Source: Haemaphysalis longicornis
Taxonomy: Eukaryota > Arthropoda > Arachnida > Ixodida > Ixodidae
Direction of reading: 5' to 3'
DNA length: 64,000 nucleotides
Assembly: GCA_013339765.2 (NCBI GenBank)
Contig: CM023457.1
Coordinates: forward strand, 59,947,355-60,011,354
Part shown: in pieces, positions 21,555 through 32,826 of the stretch
Numbering within the stretch: position 1 is the first letter of the stretch
Layout of the letters: each line of letters opens with the position of its first letter
Notes under the pieces: model-generated
Databases searched by the model: none
Told to the model about the DNA's origin: nothing
The model's input: only the letters and a program-made list of their open reading frames with translations
Program-made: the position numbers and the translations under genes

Positions 21555-22040
21555 AAATGCAGAGCATTTCTTTAACTCACGATGTCACCCGTTCTAGGCG
21601 TCCGTAGTAGTCCGCATCGCTCGCAGGTGGGCCCTCTCGGCGCGATCGTGGCGTGATAAAGCGGTTGTCGGCGAGGCGTGGAACGCACTCATCGCCGCGC
21701 TCTCTCGTCAGCCCCCGCTCCTCCTCGCCTACTCTCCGCTCGCATCGCGCCGTCTCTCCGCGGTCGGTTCGCGCCCAACAGGTGGGGGCGCGCGCGTCGC
21801 GGGATCAACAACATCTGTGGCGTGATCGTGACGTCAGCATCGCGCGCGCGTACCGCGATCGTGGCGTGATAAAGGCGGGTGTCGGCGAGGCTGGAACGCA
21901 CTCATCGCCGCGCTCTCTCGTCAGCAGTTGCCACAAGTGCAACAACATTAACGTAACGCAAACTACTTAAACGTCGTGCGCCCCCCGGAAATGCTCTGCA
22001 TTTGATCGTGCCCCTCGCGAGGGGGGATGTTTCACGCTCC
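21555..22040. mobile_element. Element bounded by palindromic AAATGCAGAGCATTT repeats
   Basis: AAATGCAGAGCATTTC at 21555-21570 and GAAATGCTCTGCATTT at 21988-22003 form near-palindromic inverted ends (GGAAAT at the right). Outside the right end, GATCGTGCCCCTCGCGAGGG and GGATGTTT are conserved with the copy at 61880 (in inverted orientation there), so the element probably extends to about 22035 and includes the small CCCCTCGCGAGGGG palindrome. The interior is GC-rich and has an internal duplication (CACTCATCGCCGCGCTCTCT at about 21687 and 21899). No coding potential is recognised. Confidence 0.65.
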
Positions 22041-23163
22041 GCTCCGCGCCGATAGCAAGCTGGGAGCGCCATTGCGCATGCGTGGCGCGCAAAGACGCGA
22101 ACGGCTTTGGCTCCGGTTGCGCTGAGCGCGCTGCCGATACCGGAGCGGACCGTCGAAAACGGTCAGCTAAAACTATTTTTTTGATGGAGAAGGACAGCGC
22201 GAAACATTGGGATTGATCGGGAGGTAACTGGGTCGGCCCGGGACGATGAGGGTGGAGGGGTGGCAAGGTGTTTGCCGAGCCAATAAACCGCTTAGCGTCA
22301 CCTACTTAGTGTCACATTATAGATTCCCAAGTGGGCTTCCTGCGGGTACAGCTCGCGGCGGTACAGGTGCTTGGCACTCGCGTTTCCTATGATGACGCCC
22401 CCAGTTGAAAGTTGAGCCGCCTACGTCCTTCCCACGCCTTTCATGCTGATGCACACACGCACGAGGCGGATTGTCCGCGATTTCAATGGGGCCGAAAATC
22501 ACCATTATCATGCTCATCACCACCACCACCAAGAACAACAACAGCTTATTACTGTAGTGATGCTGTTTTTTAAGCTGCTGCTGAACGGGCGCAGGAAATC
22601 CTCGCCGAGCGATGACGCGTGGCTACCAGTCCGGAACGCGATACAAGCACGGCATCGGAAACGCGTCGAGGGGTGGCTCGCTCTGTCGCTTGTTGCGACA
22701 AGGGGTGCAGTTTTGACGGCACAAAGAGAAGCATTAATTCCAAAATGAAAGAAGCCAAACGGCCAACAAGCAGTAACGTTAATCAACGTCTCAATTAGTG
22801 TCCCACACGCGAGACCACACAAGCCGAACGGTGGCTGCAACGAACGAGTTCAAAAATTTTCAGCAAACGCTCGTCCCGCGGTGCGCGCCGCTACTCCCGG
22901 GGCTTCACCGCAAAGCCGGTGGGCACGCGTACATTGTATATATTTTAATGACGAATTAAGCTTCATTGCTCTTTAAGGAGCTAACGGCGCAGAAAACTTG
23001 ACCAAGTCTCGAAGCATAACTACGCAGAAAACTCGGCCGAGTCTCCAAGCATAATCCCGCATTATAAGCTTAGCCGAACCTACTGTTTGCCCAGTCATCG
23101 CGCCACTAGTGCGAAGCTGCCCCTTTCTTTCCTTTTTTTTTATAGTCCACTGCCCGATGAAGG
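22041..23163. other. Intergenic sequence, no gene seen
   Basis: GC-rich to 22.3 kb, then mixed. CA/CAC-rich tract at about 22500-22545. At about 22990-23065 a ~45-bp unit (CGCAGAAAACTTGACCAAGT followed by CTCGAAGCATAA) is repeated almost in tandem. No coding sequence was recognised. Confidence 0.4.
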
Positions 23164-23854
23164 CCTTCCCCAGTGGGTCTCAAATTGGGGTCCGCGGACC
23201 CCAGGGGTTCCGCGAGAGCATTTTAGGGGTCCGCGAAGCCTCCTCCGAAATATCACTCTTTGCTCCACTTTACCAGAACTAGTGCCACTAAATAAGATTT
23301 TTATTTAGTGACACTAGCCAGAACTTGCTGCTGCTGATGATGATGATTGCTATTGGTTTCCCCTTTGTAACGTGGTGATGACATGTCATATCTTACCAAA
23401 AAGGACTAATATACTAAAGTACTCTTGCTTTAATACTGCTTAGGGCAGGCACGAAAAACTTATTAGGCACAAAATAATTTTTTTTTCTGTTTTTTTTTCT
23501 GCTGGCAATGCAAAAAGGTGGCTTCGCCGCATGGCATAGATGTTTAGTTTCTCCGCGTAGCACATATTTTAACATCGGATTTTTGCACAACATGCCATCT
23601 ATGAGGGAAAAGAAACAGACACAGAAAAGGCAGCATATCGGTATTTAGATTTCTTTTAGATTCAAGGGCACATTGTTTAACATTATGACGCGCATCATTA
23701 TAAAAGTCAGCCACAAAAGTGGGCATTGAATAAATGTGTGAGAGACGTAAGCTGCAAGTGTAAATTGTGTGGCATTATGACACCGATCGACATACCAGTC
23801 CGCGCAAAAGCCCAAAAGACGATGAAGTCATGGCTGAGAACCACTGGCCTAATT
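23164..23854. mobile_element. hAT-like non-autonomous element
   Basis: The left end CAGTGGGTCTCAAATTGGGG at 23172 and right end GGCTGAGAACCACTG ending 23846 match the common hAT terminus CAGTGGTTCTCAAxxTGGGG. The flanking eight bases are GCCTTCCC and GCCTAATT, compatible with an eroded 8-bp duplication. The interior carries a dispersed repeat (23332-23500) also found at 13637-13815. No transposase is visible. Confidence 0.7.
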
Positions 23855-24234
23855 CCCATTGAACGCCAACCGCTCCAGTCCTGCGTTGCTTGAGTCCATA
23901 CTCTTTGCCTACGAATTTTATTATTTCGATTTATAGGGCTGGAAATATCCATGTTAATATAAGCCCCCAAATGTACGCTATAGGAGCTATTCAAGTACTT
24001 TAATATGCCCCTGCTGCTGCCATCTGAACTTGAGCAGGTGCATTTGGACGAATTCTGATACGTGCCTAGGAGAATCCCCTGCCGAACTTTCGACGGGGAC
24101 GCTTCTCCGAGTTTTCATAAGGCCAGAAGAGCCACAGCTCTGGAGACTGAGGCATGCAGGGGCCCTCTGTCATTCTGTTCTTGGCTGATTTTCAAACCAT
24201 TTAGAGGAATTTTCACTGTCCATAACTAACACCC

Positions 24235-25690
24235 TTAAAGGCCAACTGCACTGAAATGATTGCCAACGTAAAAACATGTCATTTAGTAGTACACATAATA
24301 GGGTGCGAAATGCGAAATACTGCGTTTGAAATATGAACGCGCTTGACGCAAACGGGTCGTGAAGAAAGGGGTTTTCGGAACCGAAACTGAAAAAACACGG
24401 CCATTACCGGAGGCCGGACGTGACGTAGATGATGGAACGGAAGCGGGCGCGGCGGTACCCGCGGCCGCTTCAGCAGCCTCCAAATGCGCGTGGTAGCGTC
24501 GTTTTCGCACTAGTATTTCCACAGCAGAACTTCCGCCACCAACATTCTGCCCAGGCTAATAAAGTTAGGCGCAATTCCGACATCTCGTTGCTATGAACCG
24601 AGATGAAGTAGATCGTCAGCAGTTATTTTTGCGCCACGATACCGGCCGTAGCAGAAATTCTTGCCATTCCGGATAAAAAGGTAGGTCCAAATTTACAAAG
24701 CTATTTGTTCGTACACGATACAGAAAAGCGGCTTTGGTTAGCCGACATCTCGCTTTTTTGTTTGAAAGAACCGCGCACGTGCGGCGAACAACCACAGACT
24801 GCTTTTTTCTGTGTATTTACGTGCAAAGAGCTTTGTGGCTATTTTCCCAGTAACATTCACCTCTCTGCATGAAGAGGTTCGAACTGTAAAACCGGTTGAA
24901 AACAGAATACAGTCGAACCCCGCTGATGCGTCCCCCGAACATACGACGACCCGCTTTTTACAACGGATCACAGCGGTCCCGGCAACCTCCCCATAGAAAC
25001 AATGCAATAAAAATGCTGCATTTACTAGCACCCCTGTCATACGACGCTTTCTCGCGGTCCCTTGAAAGTCGTATTATCGGGGTTCTACTGTGTAGCCTCC
25101 AAAGCTATAGATGGTGCCCTAAAACACAAAAAAGTTACCCATCTACCGCGGTTTGCAATCTTTACCAGTGACACGTGAAGTTGATAGCATTTTGCTTTCA
25201 GGTAAACAAAACTGAACGCTCTAGAAAAGTAAATACTTCATGTCGCCATTGAAAAATAGCGTACTTTCTCCTTTGGGAGAGGAACAGTTTCGTTAGATTT
25301 CGTACTTCTTGTAGATAATGGTCGAGCTTTGTGGGGGTGTATTTGTTACCACGAGCAAGGCTAGTTTTGGTTCAGTTAGCGAGTGACGAAAGCGTAGAAC
25401 ACATGTTTATATCGGCTCGTAGAACAACTGAAGTTAGGTCATTTAACTTTTATAGCTGTCTAACTGGGGAGGATGGGCCAGCCTAAATACGGCAAACATT
25501 GGACGCGGAAGTTCAGGTGGTTATAAGGATTTATAAAGGATTTTTTTCCTGTGACAGACGCAATAGGAATGATAAGTCTACAGGCAGGTGCGCGTTTGGC
25601 GCTATTTCTATGAGTAAAAATAATATTTTCAGAAACACAAAGTTTTGCTAATTCCAGAAGCATCGCCAGTGCAGTTAGAATTTGTAGACT
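24235..25690. mobile_element. Possible TTAA element, left end clear, right end weak
   Basis: TTAA at 24235-24238 is followed by AGGCCAACTGCACTGAAATG, a typical left terminus of this group. A partial inverted match CAGTGCAGTT lies at 25670-25679 and could be the eroded right end, but the next bases diverge. It contains the pogo-type MITE at 24908-25094. Boundary confidence is low. Confidence 0.3.
24908..25094. mobile_element. Short pogo/Tigger-type MITE
   Basis: TA followed by CAGTCGAACCCCGCTGATGC (24910-) pairs with TCGTATTATCGGGGTTCTAC then TG (ending 25090). These are the CAG(T)xGAACCCCG-type termini of pogo/Tigger elements, which insert at TA. The length is about 181 bp with no coding sequence. 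The interior repeats TACGACG-type motifs at both ends. Confidence 0.7.
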
Positions 25691-25870
25691 TCTAATCTGT
25701 TTTACTGAATTGAAACAAAAAATCCCGGGCCATCTCCACTGACGTTAAACCTGGCGAGGGGCGAAGCATGCAGTGTATTCTTGGCTTCTTGGCGTTTTTG
25801 CCCATGGAGATGAAACCGTTAGGGGGGGGGGAGGGGGTAGAGGCATACATACAGCTTTGCTTGAAGCACG

Positions 25871-25903
25871 AACACCGGGACACGAAACGAGTGTCCCGGT
25901 GTT
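25871..25903. repeat. Perfect 13-bp hairpin
   Basis: AACACCGGGACAC, a 7-base loop GAAACGA, then GTGTCCCGGTGTT: a perfect inverted repeat. It is followed by TTTTAG and no known gene, so its role is unknown. Confidence 0.9.
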
Positions 25904-26171
25904 TTAGTACCGTGACTACATCGACGATGACATGAGACGAAGACATGAGACGCCGACAGCCCGAGCACCTAAAATTTAAGCTTCGCCCCTAGATTTGCGG
26001 ATATTGTTCTATGTGGTTAGCTTGAAAACATGTGATGCCGAGGGCGGTACAGCGCAGCCGTGTAGCCGAGAAACTCCCGGCGAACGCATTCCTGCGCACG
26101 GCAGTGCGCCGTCGCCGGAGAAGCGCGAGCTCCACGGGACGGGTTCCTCTTCTCCATCACAGGCGCTCGGC

Positions 26172-26215
26172 ATGGCCTCCGAGATAAACGCGCACGAGGT
26201 AATCTCGGAGGCCAT
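26172..26215. repeat. Perfect 14-bp inverted repeat
   Basis: ATGGCCTCCGAGAT (26172-26185) and ATCTCGGAGGCCAT (26202-26215) are exact inverted copies around a 16-base spacer, in GC-rich sequence with short open frames on both strands (25995-26336 plus, 26009-26215 minus). No protein domain is recognised. Confidence 0.88.
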
Positions 26216-26429
26216 CAGCGCGGGAGCTTGTTCCGGCGAGTCTCTGCCAAGTGCAAACGTTGTCTGCTACAAATACTTCGAACTCTTGCAGTTGTTGTGC
26301 TATGTGGGTACCCGTCTAAAAACTTCGCCGTTGTAATTGTTAGAGCGCAAACAACGTAGTTAGATCAAATTCGGGCAAAGAAAAATTTGAGTGCATGCAG
26401 TTGACTTTTAAGCCCTAGAAACAACGCAA

Positions 26430-26615
26430 GAAAACATCGTCAGGGTGCATAGTGTATCTACACCCTTACATCCGTGCAAAAACACAAGAAAACGCCCGTT
26501 CATGGGGTGTTCGGTCGTGTAACACCCTATTTTGTGTTTTTGCTCCGGTGCAATGGCGTTAGTTAACGACGAAAATTCCCCTTCAGGGTGTAAATCATAT
26601 TAAGTGTAAAGATGG
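26430..26615. mobile_element. TACACCC-type MITE
   Basis: Starts near GGGTGCATAGTGTATCTACA and ends near CAGGGTGTAAATCATATTAA. The centre has AACACAAGAAAACGCC mirrored by TTTTGTGTTTTTGCTC. Same family as 13551, 51638 and 52385. No coding sequence. Confidence 0.6.
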
Positions 26616-27261
26616 GAAGAGAGAATAAAGTACGAAAGCAACAGAGATAAGGGGTACAAAAATCACAGATAGGATCAGGGAACCGATAACAGTGGCCAAG
26701 TCTACAGTAAGCGTGTAGTCCGGTTTCATGTACAAAGTTCAATAGCGACCTGCAGTTTTTATACGCCCCCCCCCCCCTTTCATATGCACTCTGTGCACAC
26801 AGCGAAAAGTATCGGTGAATAATTTGTAGGCCGCAGTCATGGTGGGCGGAGCGGTCGCGCGGCCAAGCAGGGTCGCTGCGCTGGCCGTTGTCGGCTGGTT
26901 CCGAGGGTATACCTGTGGCTGGCCCTACAGCTATTTAGTGGCTCTGGCTGGCAAGTCCGGCGCACGGTCAGTTTGCAGGCTTTTCGTTGCTGGAAGCACC
27001 ACGGAGGCCTCGACTTCATTTTGGGACTTTGGTGCTGTGCTCTGTGTCGCAATGCCGCGCACCATCCAAGCATTTTACAGCGGAGCTGTTATGGGATAGA
27101 TCCTGTCAAAAAACTGTGGTCGATTTCTCTGTCGTAGGAATCGGTAAAACCCTAAAGTGAAGTGTGCAGCGAAATCTGCAGCTGTGCATGATTTGCGGGT
27201 AGGCGGCTGTCTTATGGGTGTGCTTGGCGGGCGACGCCCTACTGCCGGGTCACTTCTGCAA

Positions 27262-27545
27262 AGGTGCACTGGCGTCATTTCCGTGACGGGTATGACGTCA
27301 GTGAAATATTAGTGTATACCGGCATAAAACACTTTCGTGTTAATATAAAAAACCCGAAAACGAACAACCCTATGTTAACGTACTCTGTAGTACTAAAGGT
27401 TGCTTCCCCACAAGCAGACCCTGTGCGCAGGGGTGCACCCTTTACAGGCGGCTTGCTCCGTCGTACTGGCGTCACTTCCGTGACGGGTATGACGTATGGG
27501 AAATCTTCGTATATCCGGGGATAAAACACTTTCGTGTTAAAAAAT
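27262..27545. repeat. Direct repeat pair, ~80 bp units 199 bp apart
   Basis: CTGGCGTCATTTCCGTGACG and GGTATGACGT at 27267-27296 recur as CTGGCGTCACTTCCGTGACG and GGTATGACGT at 27466-27495. Both are followed after ~30 bp by ATAAAACACTTTCGTGTTAA, itself containing a small inverted repeat (AACACTTTCGTGTT). The spacer has no recognised gene. Confidence 0.75.
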
Positions 27546-28296
27546 TCGTGCGTCGACAGTGGAGCGCAGAAAAAAGAGCATCGACAAAATTTAATTTTGA
27601 GGAAAAGCGTATACTTTCTTGTGAGTGCTCTGTAGCGCTCAACCTAATGTAGATAGCTTAAAAAAATCGTACTGAAAAGGCGAGTGTAACTCTGCGCCGA
27701 GTCTCATTTACTTGTCGTAATTAGTTGGTACACAGTGAAGTTGTAAACGTTACAGAATACCCGGCTGCTACCAATACACGGTCATCTACGGAGGGAGTAT
27801 ACGCTTACAGAAACCGGCCGCAACTATTGTTTTATCCGAGCTATCCCGAAACAAGTATGTGAAAATTGGTCGATAAGAGGACTTCAACATCTCACCGAGT
27901 TTCATCTACGCAGTTCACAGTGAGTTGTAAATTTCGTGTAATTCCCGCGTCTGCATTCAAAATGCGGGCTTCTACGGGAGGAAAATGAACAGCCCCAGGT
28001 TTGTCTCCGAGAATTTTTATTTGATTATGAGGTTTAACGCGACATATCTGCTGACGTGGAAGGTAGTTGTCGATTTGAGCGAAGTGCATTGGGCAAACTT
28101 GCATGGCGGGCGTCCCTTTTCTTCCAAACCGTAGGTTCCGTGTCCACAGCGTCTTGCGAGGTGCATCGTCTGCTTCTCGCGGGAAGCGGTAAAAGTATGC
28201 ACTGCTGTACTTCAATCGCGCCGTCACACCGAAGGAGATGCAATAAAGCTCCTTACATGTCCGCATTATCGTCTTTGGGTCTTCATTCAGCGGTAG
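27546..28296. other. Intergenic sequence, no gene seen
   Basis: Overlapping open frames on both strands at 27892-28370 have no recognisable domain, and none is favoured by splice signals or composition. Confidence 0.35.
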
Positions 28297-28674
28297 AGCG
28301 ACAACTACGGAGTTACGACGCTAAACAAGCGTGCTGCGCCATGGGGAAGTCTACAACCGGACCTGATTAGGGAGATTCTCGCGACGGCCGCTAGGTGGCG
28401 AGCACAAACACGGAGTCGCCAATACGACGCCCTCTGCGAAGGCTTACTTCGCTATAGCCTTCCAGCCCTGACTTCTCTCTCCAAATGGAATTTTAAAATA
28501 CTAGAGTGGTTGCGGGCCCGAATACTGAGGATATGTCTTCATGTCCCGAAAACTACCTTCACAGTGGGAACCATGACAGAGAGCAGGCGGCTTCCACCCA
28601 CTGCTTTGCAGGCAATGGAACACTTCGCACGCACCTGCGCGATGTGGCAAGGCAACATGGACCTGGGTCTCTGA
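28297..28674 (+). mobile_element. LINE reverse transcriptase C-terminal (thumb-region) fragment
   Basis: A 126-codon frame without an ATG runs from AGC at 28297 to TGA at 28672. It includes RAAPWGSLQPDLIREILATA, LEWLRARILRICLHVPKTTF and TVGTMTESRRLPPTALQAME. The pattern LRxCLxxPxxTxTVGTxxEaxxlPpxxL.xxE is typical of the region after the RT domain in I/Jockey/R1-type LINEs. No catalytic motifs are included and no LINE sequence is evident around it, so it is a small fragment. Confidence 0.5.
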
Positions 28675-28926
28675 GCCACAGCACGATAAGCCTTCCCTGT
28701 ATCAGCCTTCAGCGTGGCTATTTCCTCCAATGAAATTGCAACCACGGTACGTGGATTTAAACGGAAGGTGGATATACCAGGCCCGGCTCTAAAGTTCTTT
28801 GCCCGGAGCATAATAACAACAACAAATAACAACAAACAAGCTTGAATGCACATTTATCGAAGGTTTTGACGCAGTTTTGATGACGGAAAGCTTTCGCGCT
28901 TCTTGTTTTTTTTTTTTTCGCTTCAG

Positions 28927-29118
28927 GTGAGGCCCGTCGCGTGCCCCCAACTCGGCAGCCTGCAGTTGGAGCTTAAAGCACTGCGACATGGACGGCGTCC
29001 TGCACACCGGCATGGCCATGAGAGGCCCATTACACTCACGGACCTGTACACGTGGGCGGCGGCTGCCACGGTGTACGATCCGAGAACACCCTTCGTGAGC
29101 ACAGTCCCTTACTGCGAG
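28927..29118 (+). pseudogene. ACOT13-like thioesterase exon, frameshifted
   Basis: After a T-tract and TCGCTTCAG acceptor, one frame contains SWSLKHCDMDGVLHTGMAM, resembling the GxLHGGxxxTL core of hotdog-fold acyl-CoA thioesterases. The sequence then continues in a different frame as ITLTDLYTWAAAATVYDPRT then PF, resembling the following helix (TLVDxxTTWA...). GTGAGC at 29095 or GTACTA at 29119 could be the donor. The mid-domain frame change implies a broken gene or an assembly error. The matching C-terminal part of the family is at 32044-32203, but the phases do not join directly, so an intervening exon would be needed. Confidence 0.4.
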
Positions 29119-29698
29119 GTACTACACACCCGGCCGTGCACGTTCGCAAAATATGCCGCCGTGTACGCACCAAGTTCGTCTTCGCTGGACGGAGGAATTT
29201 CTACCGGTTGAAACACACCAACGTTGCGTGAATTACAGTTCAATGTTAGATGGATAACCAGCGGTTGTGTGCAGCCCCTATAAACTTGACATCTGCGGTC
29301 CCATATGACTTCTCCCGGAAATCTCCGGTCGACGTCCCATGTGGTGATGGGCACACAAGAGGGCAGCTAGCGAAGAGTAGGACGGAAAGAAAAAAAGGGA
29401 AGCCGCGCTCGACGGGGAGATCCCGACCAGAAGAGCTTTAGCGAGAATAGCGCGCCCGACCAGCTCCTTTCCGCATTCGGGTAAATAGGCCTCATCCGCT
29501 ATAAAAGTGTACCGCGCAAACGCGTTACACTAAGCTAAATTACGGAATCTGACGCAATGTGTCATGGTTGCCCCACCGAGCAAGAAGCATGAAGGAAACT
29601 GATTCGGCCGGAACCGTTTTAGCTGCAGCGTTCTCCTGAGCCACATGTAGACGCTGTCGCATCGCAGTAACCGCGCGCGCTTGATGATTGCGACGCAC

Positions 29699-29981
29699 TA
29701 CTGTCGTATTGATTGACGGATTGATTGATTGATTGACTGATTGTAGGGTTTAACGCGCCGACGCAACGCAGGCGATGAGGCGCGCCGTAGTGGATGGCTC
29801 CGGATTATTTTTCACCACCTGGGCATCTTTAACGTGCACCGAAATCTCGTACACACGGGCGTTTTTGCTTTTCGCCTCCATCAGAAAAGCGGCCGCCGCG
29901 GCCGGGAATCGAACCCGCGACCTCGTGCTCATCAGCGCAACGCCTTAGCCACTGAGCCACCGCGGCGGATACTGTCGTATT
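29699..29981 (-). mobile_element. tRNA-derived SINE with perfect 12-bp target duplication
   Basis: TACTGTCGTATT at 29699-29710 and 29970-29981 flank the SINE at 29711-29969. On the minus strand it has a tRNA-like head (GCCGCGGTGGCTCAGTGGCT, then GGTTCGATTCCCGGCCGCGG), the body AAAGATGCCCAGGTGG, then GTTAAACCCTACAATCAGTC with a (CAAT)n tail. Same family as 18504-18744. Confidence 0.9.
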
Positions 29982-30106
29982 CACGTTTAGGCTACTGATA
30001 TTTTAGTTTAACAGGATTTAAGCTCGTTGTGCCCGGATTGCTAACACAATGCGTTATCATTTCAGGATACAGGGCGTGAGCACAACTTCGCCCCCATTCC
30101 GCAGCA

Positions 30107-30107
30107 T

Positions 30108-30175
<68 letters not shown>

Positions 30176-30220
30176 GTCAGTCAGTCAGTCAGTCAGTCAG
30201 TCAGTCAGTCAGTCAGTCAG

Positions 30221-30285
<65 letters not shown>
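30107..30285. repeat. (AATC)n/(AGTC)n tetranucleotide array
   Basis: About 175 bp of pure AATC repeats, with a central block of AGTC repeats (30173-30222) arising from one A-to-G change per unit. The apparent protein is a run of SINQ/SVSQ and is an artefact. The unit equals the 3' tail of the local SINE family, so the array may be an expanded tail, though no SINE body adjoins it directly. Confidence 0.92.
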
Positions 30286-30286
<1 letters not shown>

Positions 30287-31943
30287 TTTTATTTCCAACA
30301 AAAATCTTAGGGTGCCCCAGACGAAACGATCAGGATCACTTGATCGTGAAGACCACTTGAAGATGTATGTCTCTCGACATTTTAAAGCTTTATATGAATT
30401 GCTCCCGTGGAAGGAACTTTCACAGCGCTTGTGTTCCTCTCTATACGCCTACCATCAAGTTCACCAGCTAGTCCAGAGATCGCGATACTGTACTGACAGA
30501 GTACCTCACCCGCGACGTTGCCGCAATGTACCGCACCTTATTTATCAATAAATTTATTTATTTACACAGAAGTGTTTTTGTGGGAATATTGCATGAGGGG
30601 GCTTGTATGAAAATTTTAATAGTAGTAGCGATTCAAAAAATGGTTTACTCATTTCGTGCCGCGTGCAAAAGTATACCAGGAAAGCGGCGGAGCCGTTACT
30701 GCTCGTGAACATGTCAGTGCTTTCTGTGGCCGATGGCAGATCGCATCGCGCTTCTGTCAGGAGCGCTGCTCTGCTCGAGTCCCGCTGCAACCTCGCCCGT
30801 AACGGTATTCAGCGCGCCGCTACCTCTTCGCGCGTGCTGCAAGCTTTGTGTAGTGCCAGTATGCTTTGCGGCAGAGCCTGTCTTCCTTGAACAACCATGG
30901 TAATACGTGCGCCTGCCGCGCGGGGCCTTCCGGCGGTGACTCACGTCGTTGCAGCTGCAAAATGTAAAAACAAACTGCTCATGCAGAGACATGCCCCGAC
31001 GAAACGGACGCTGCTCCCCGATATCTCCTCACCCCCTTTCGTGCGTGATCACTGCCGGAACATTCATTCTGCTCAGTGCTATGAAAATCCACCGTACAAA
31101 GATCACACCCTTCAAATAAATAAGAATACAGTCCTGTTTTGTCAAAGGAACTTTGTCCTGTTGTAATTTCGCATTCTCATGTTCAGGTCCATTTAGTTTG
31201 AAATGCCGCAAGGAGACAGGTAGGGATTACCTCGTTTGTAGTAGGTTTGAAGCCTAAAGTGTTTTTACGTCTAGGATTTTTTCGCGAGGCTGATTGCCGA
31301 TTTGTTAGAGCCGAGTTTATCCTCTACTGTTACCAGCGCATATTACGTACAACAAACTAATTTACTGCACCGAAACTATACTTTTTTATGGTGAGGTTCG
31401 ACTGTAATTATTAATAGTGATAATAATTAACAGTGATTCTGGCTTGTCAGTGAGCCGAAGGGGTTTGGCTGGTTGGGTAAAAATAAAGACTGCTCCCACA
31501 CGGGCTATAGCCAGAAATGTTTTTCGGAGGGGGTTATGTTATTCGAACAGAGAAGTTTTGCTAAACGGATCACTAAGTCTAGCTTGCACACTGCCTGGAA
31601 ACATTTCCGACACGGTTCTAACCCTCAACACGCCCCCCCCCCCCCCCCCCCCTCCACCACAAGTTGCGTTTTTCCTCTGGACGGAACTTTGCTGACAGCT
31701 GCCGTTCCATCTGGACAGAAACTGTACTGAAAGCACCGAACTGTACGAGACGATCTGGTGGCGCTCGAACGGTTATGACCAGATTGGTGTCTCAAGTGGC
31801 CTAAAGCGCCTGGATAAGCTCACTAAGGTGGCACACAGTTAGTGGTTGATAATCCAAGAGGTCATAATGCAACCAAGTGCACTGACGTGTACCTTTAAAA
31901 AATTTTCCCAATACGTCCGGCGTATCGTTAAGAAATTTCGCGG
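30286..31943. other. Intergenic sequence, no gene seen
   Basis: Contains a pogo-type right end (ATGGTGAGGTTCGACTGTAA at about 31388-31407), a poly-C run of about 22 at 31631-31652 and scattered short open frames without recognisable domains. Confidence 0.4.
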
Positions 31944-32043
31944 GTATGTCCGACATACCTTTAGATACAGCAAAAATTAAAAGGAGTGTGTATATAGGAA
32001 TTGAGAAATCACTGTCTTTAATTAATAACGAGGCTCAATGCAG

Positions 32044-32203
32044 GTTCTTCGCTCCTGCCAGAATTGGAGACGTGATTTGGATGGAGGCACGGACGCGCCA
32101 CAAGGGGAAGTCAACCACCTTCATCGAAATGGATATCTTCAGCAAGGCCACCAAGACATTGCTGGCAGTGGGTGTGCACCGGGGAATTATTTTTTCTAAA
32201 TAG
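32044..32203 (+). CDS. Terminal exon of an ACOT13-like hotdog thioesterase (or retained fragment)
   Basis: After the acceptor-like GAGGCTCAATGCAG the frame reads FFAPARIGDVIWMEARTRHK, GKSTTFIEMDIFSKATKTLL, then AVGVHRGIIFSK and TAG at 32201-32203. The pattern sFFxPARxGDxixxEaxxxxxGkxxxfxexdixxkxxxxLxAxGxHxxxF is the C-terminal half of the 4HBT/PaaI hotdog fold, closest in memory to ACOT13, a mitochondria-associated acyl-CoA thioesterase. The reading frame is intact, and AATAAA lies 222 bp downstream, so this could be a real last exon. The same frame stays open upstream to 31946, but that part does not look like the family. The only upstream homologous piece seen (28927-29118) is frameshifted, so the gene may be dead or the partner exons diverged. 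Confidence 0.5.
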
Positions 32204-32424
32204 ATGCGGCCACAAGGGGTCCCGCGTTGGATGCGTTCCTTTATTCAAGGGGCCTATTTCCGTAAAGACTGTTTGCAGTTGCATGCGCACCACTGGCCTA
32301 GCCCCTGACATTAACGGGTCGAAGCGTCTTTCTGAGTGTATTATCGGGGTTCCCCGATATGGGTGTTTTGAGTTATCCGCAACCAGGGGGCTCCTGCCGA
32401 AGCTATGTCGACGGCGCCCGGTGC

Positions 32425-32430
32425 AATAAA
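32425..32430 (+). promoter_or_regulatory. Candidate polyadenylation signal AATAAA
   Basis: AATAAA in GGTGCAATAAACGAGACAGTGTGCG-like context (GT-rich downstream), 222 bp after the thioesterase-like stop codon. Confidence 0.45.
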
Positions 32431-32826
32431 CGAGACAGTGTGCGTTGGTTCTCGACTCGAGCGTGGCGTCCCTTTGTCGTCGCGCCCTTCGAGCTCGTCC
32501 TAGCCGCCACTACACTCACTTTACGAAACGGCTTTACCCTGCAGGAGTACAAATGATTGCAGAAACGGACTAGCTGTAACTCACGTTTGATCGAAACTGT
32601 CTCTAAAGAAATTATAACAGCAGCAGCGGCAAGGAAGCAAGCAAGCGGGGATCAGGCTGAGAAGGAAAATTAGCCTTGATGATGATGGTGAGGAGGAGAA
32701 GGGGGAGGGGTAGGAGGAGAAAAAACAGCCTTTGATGATCAATTGGAAGATGAAAATCAAGCTCTGGGTGTTGCTGATAACGAGAAGGAGGAGAAAAATT
32801 GGTCGCGTATCTGCTCCTTATATTGC

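Noticed and set aside
22443..22561. Histidine-rich open frame (HHYHAHHHHHQ)
   Set aside because: Translation of a CAC/CAT low-complexity tract.
30049..30360. 103-codon open frame with SINQSINQ/SVSQ repeats
   Set aside because: Translation of the AATC/AGTC tetranucleotide array; a multiple-of-four repeat reads as a 4-residue cycle in all frames. Not a gene.
31946..32043. N-terminal extension MSDIPLDTAKIKRSV of the thioesterase-like frame
   Set aside because: It does not resemble the family, and an acceptor (AATGCAG) lies exactly at the start of the conserved part; it was treated as read-through into intron.
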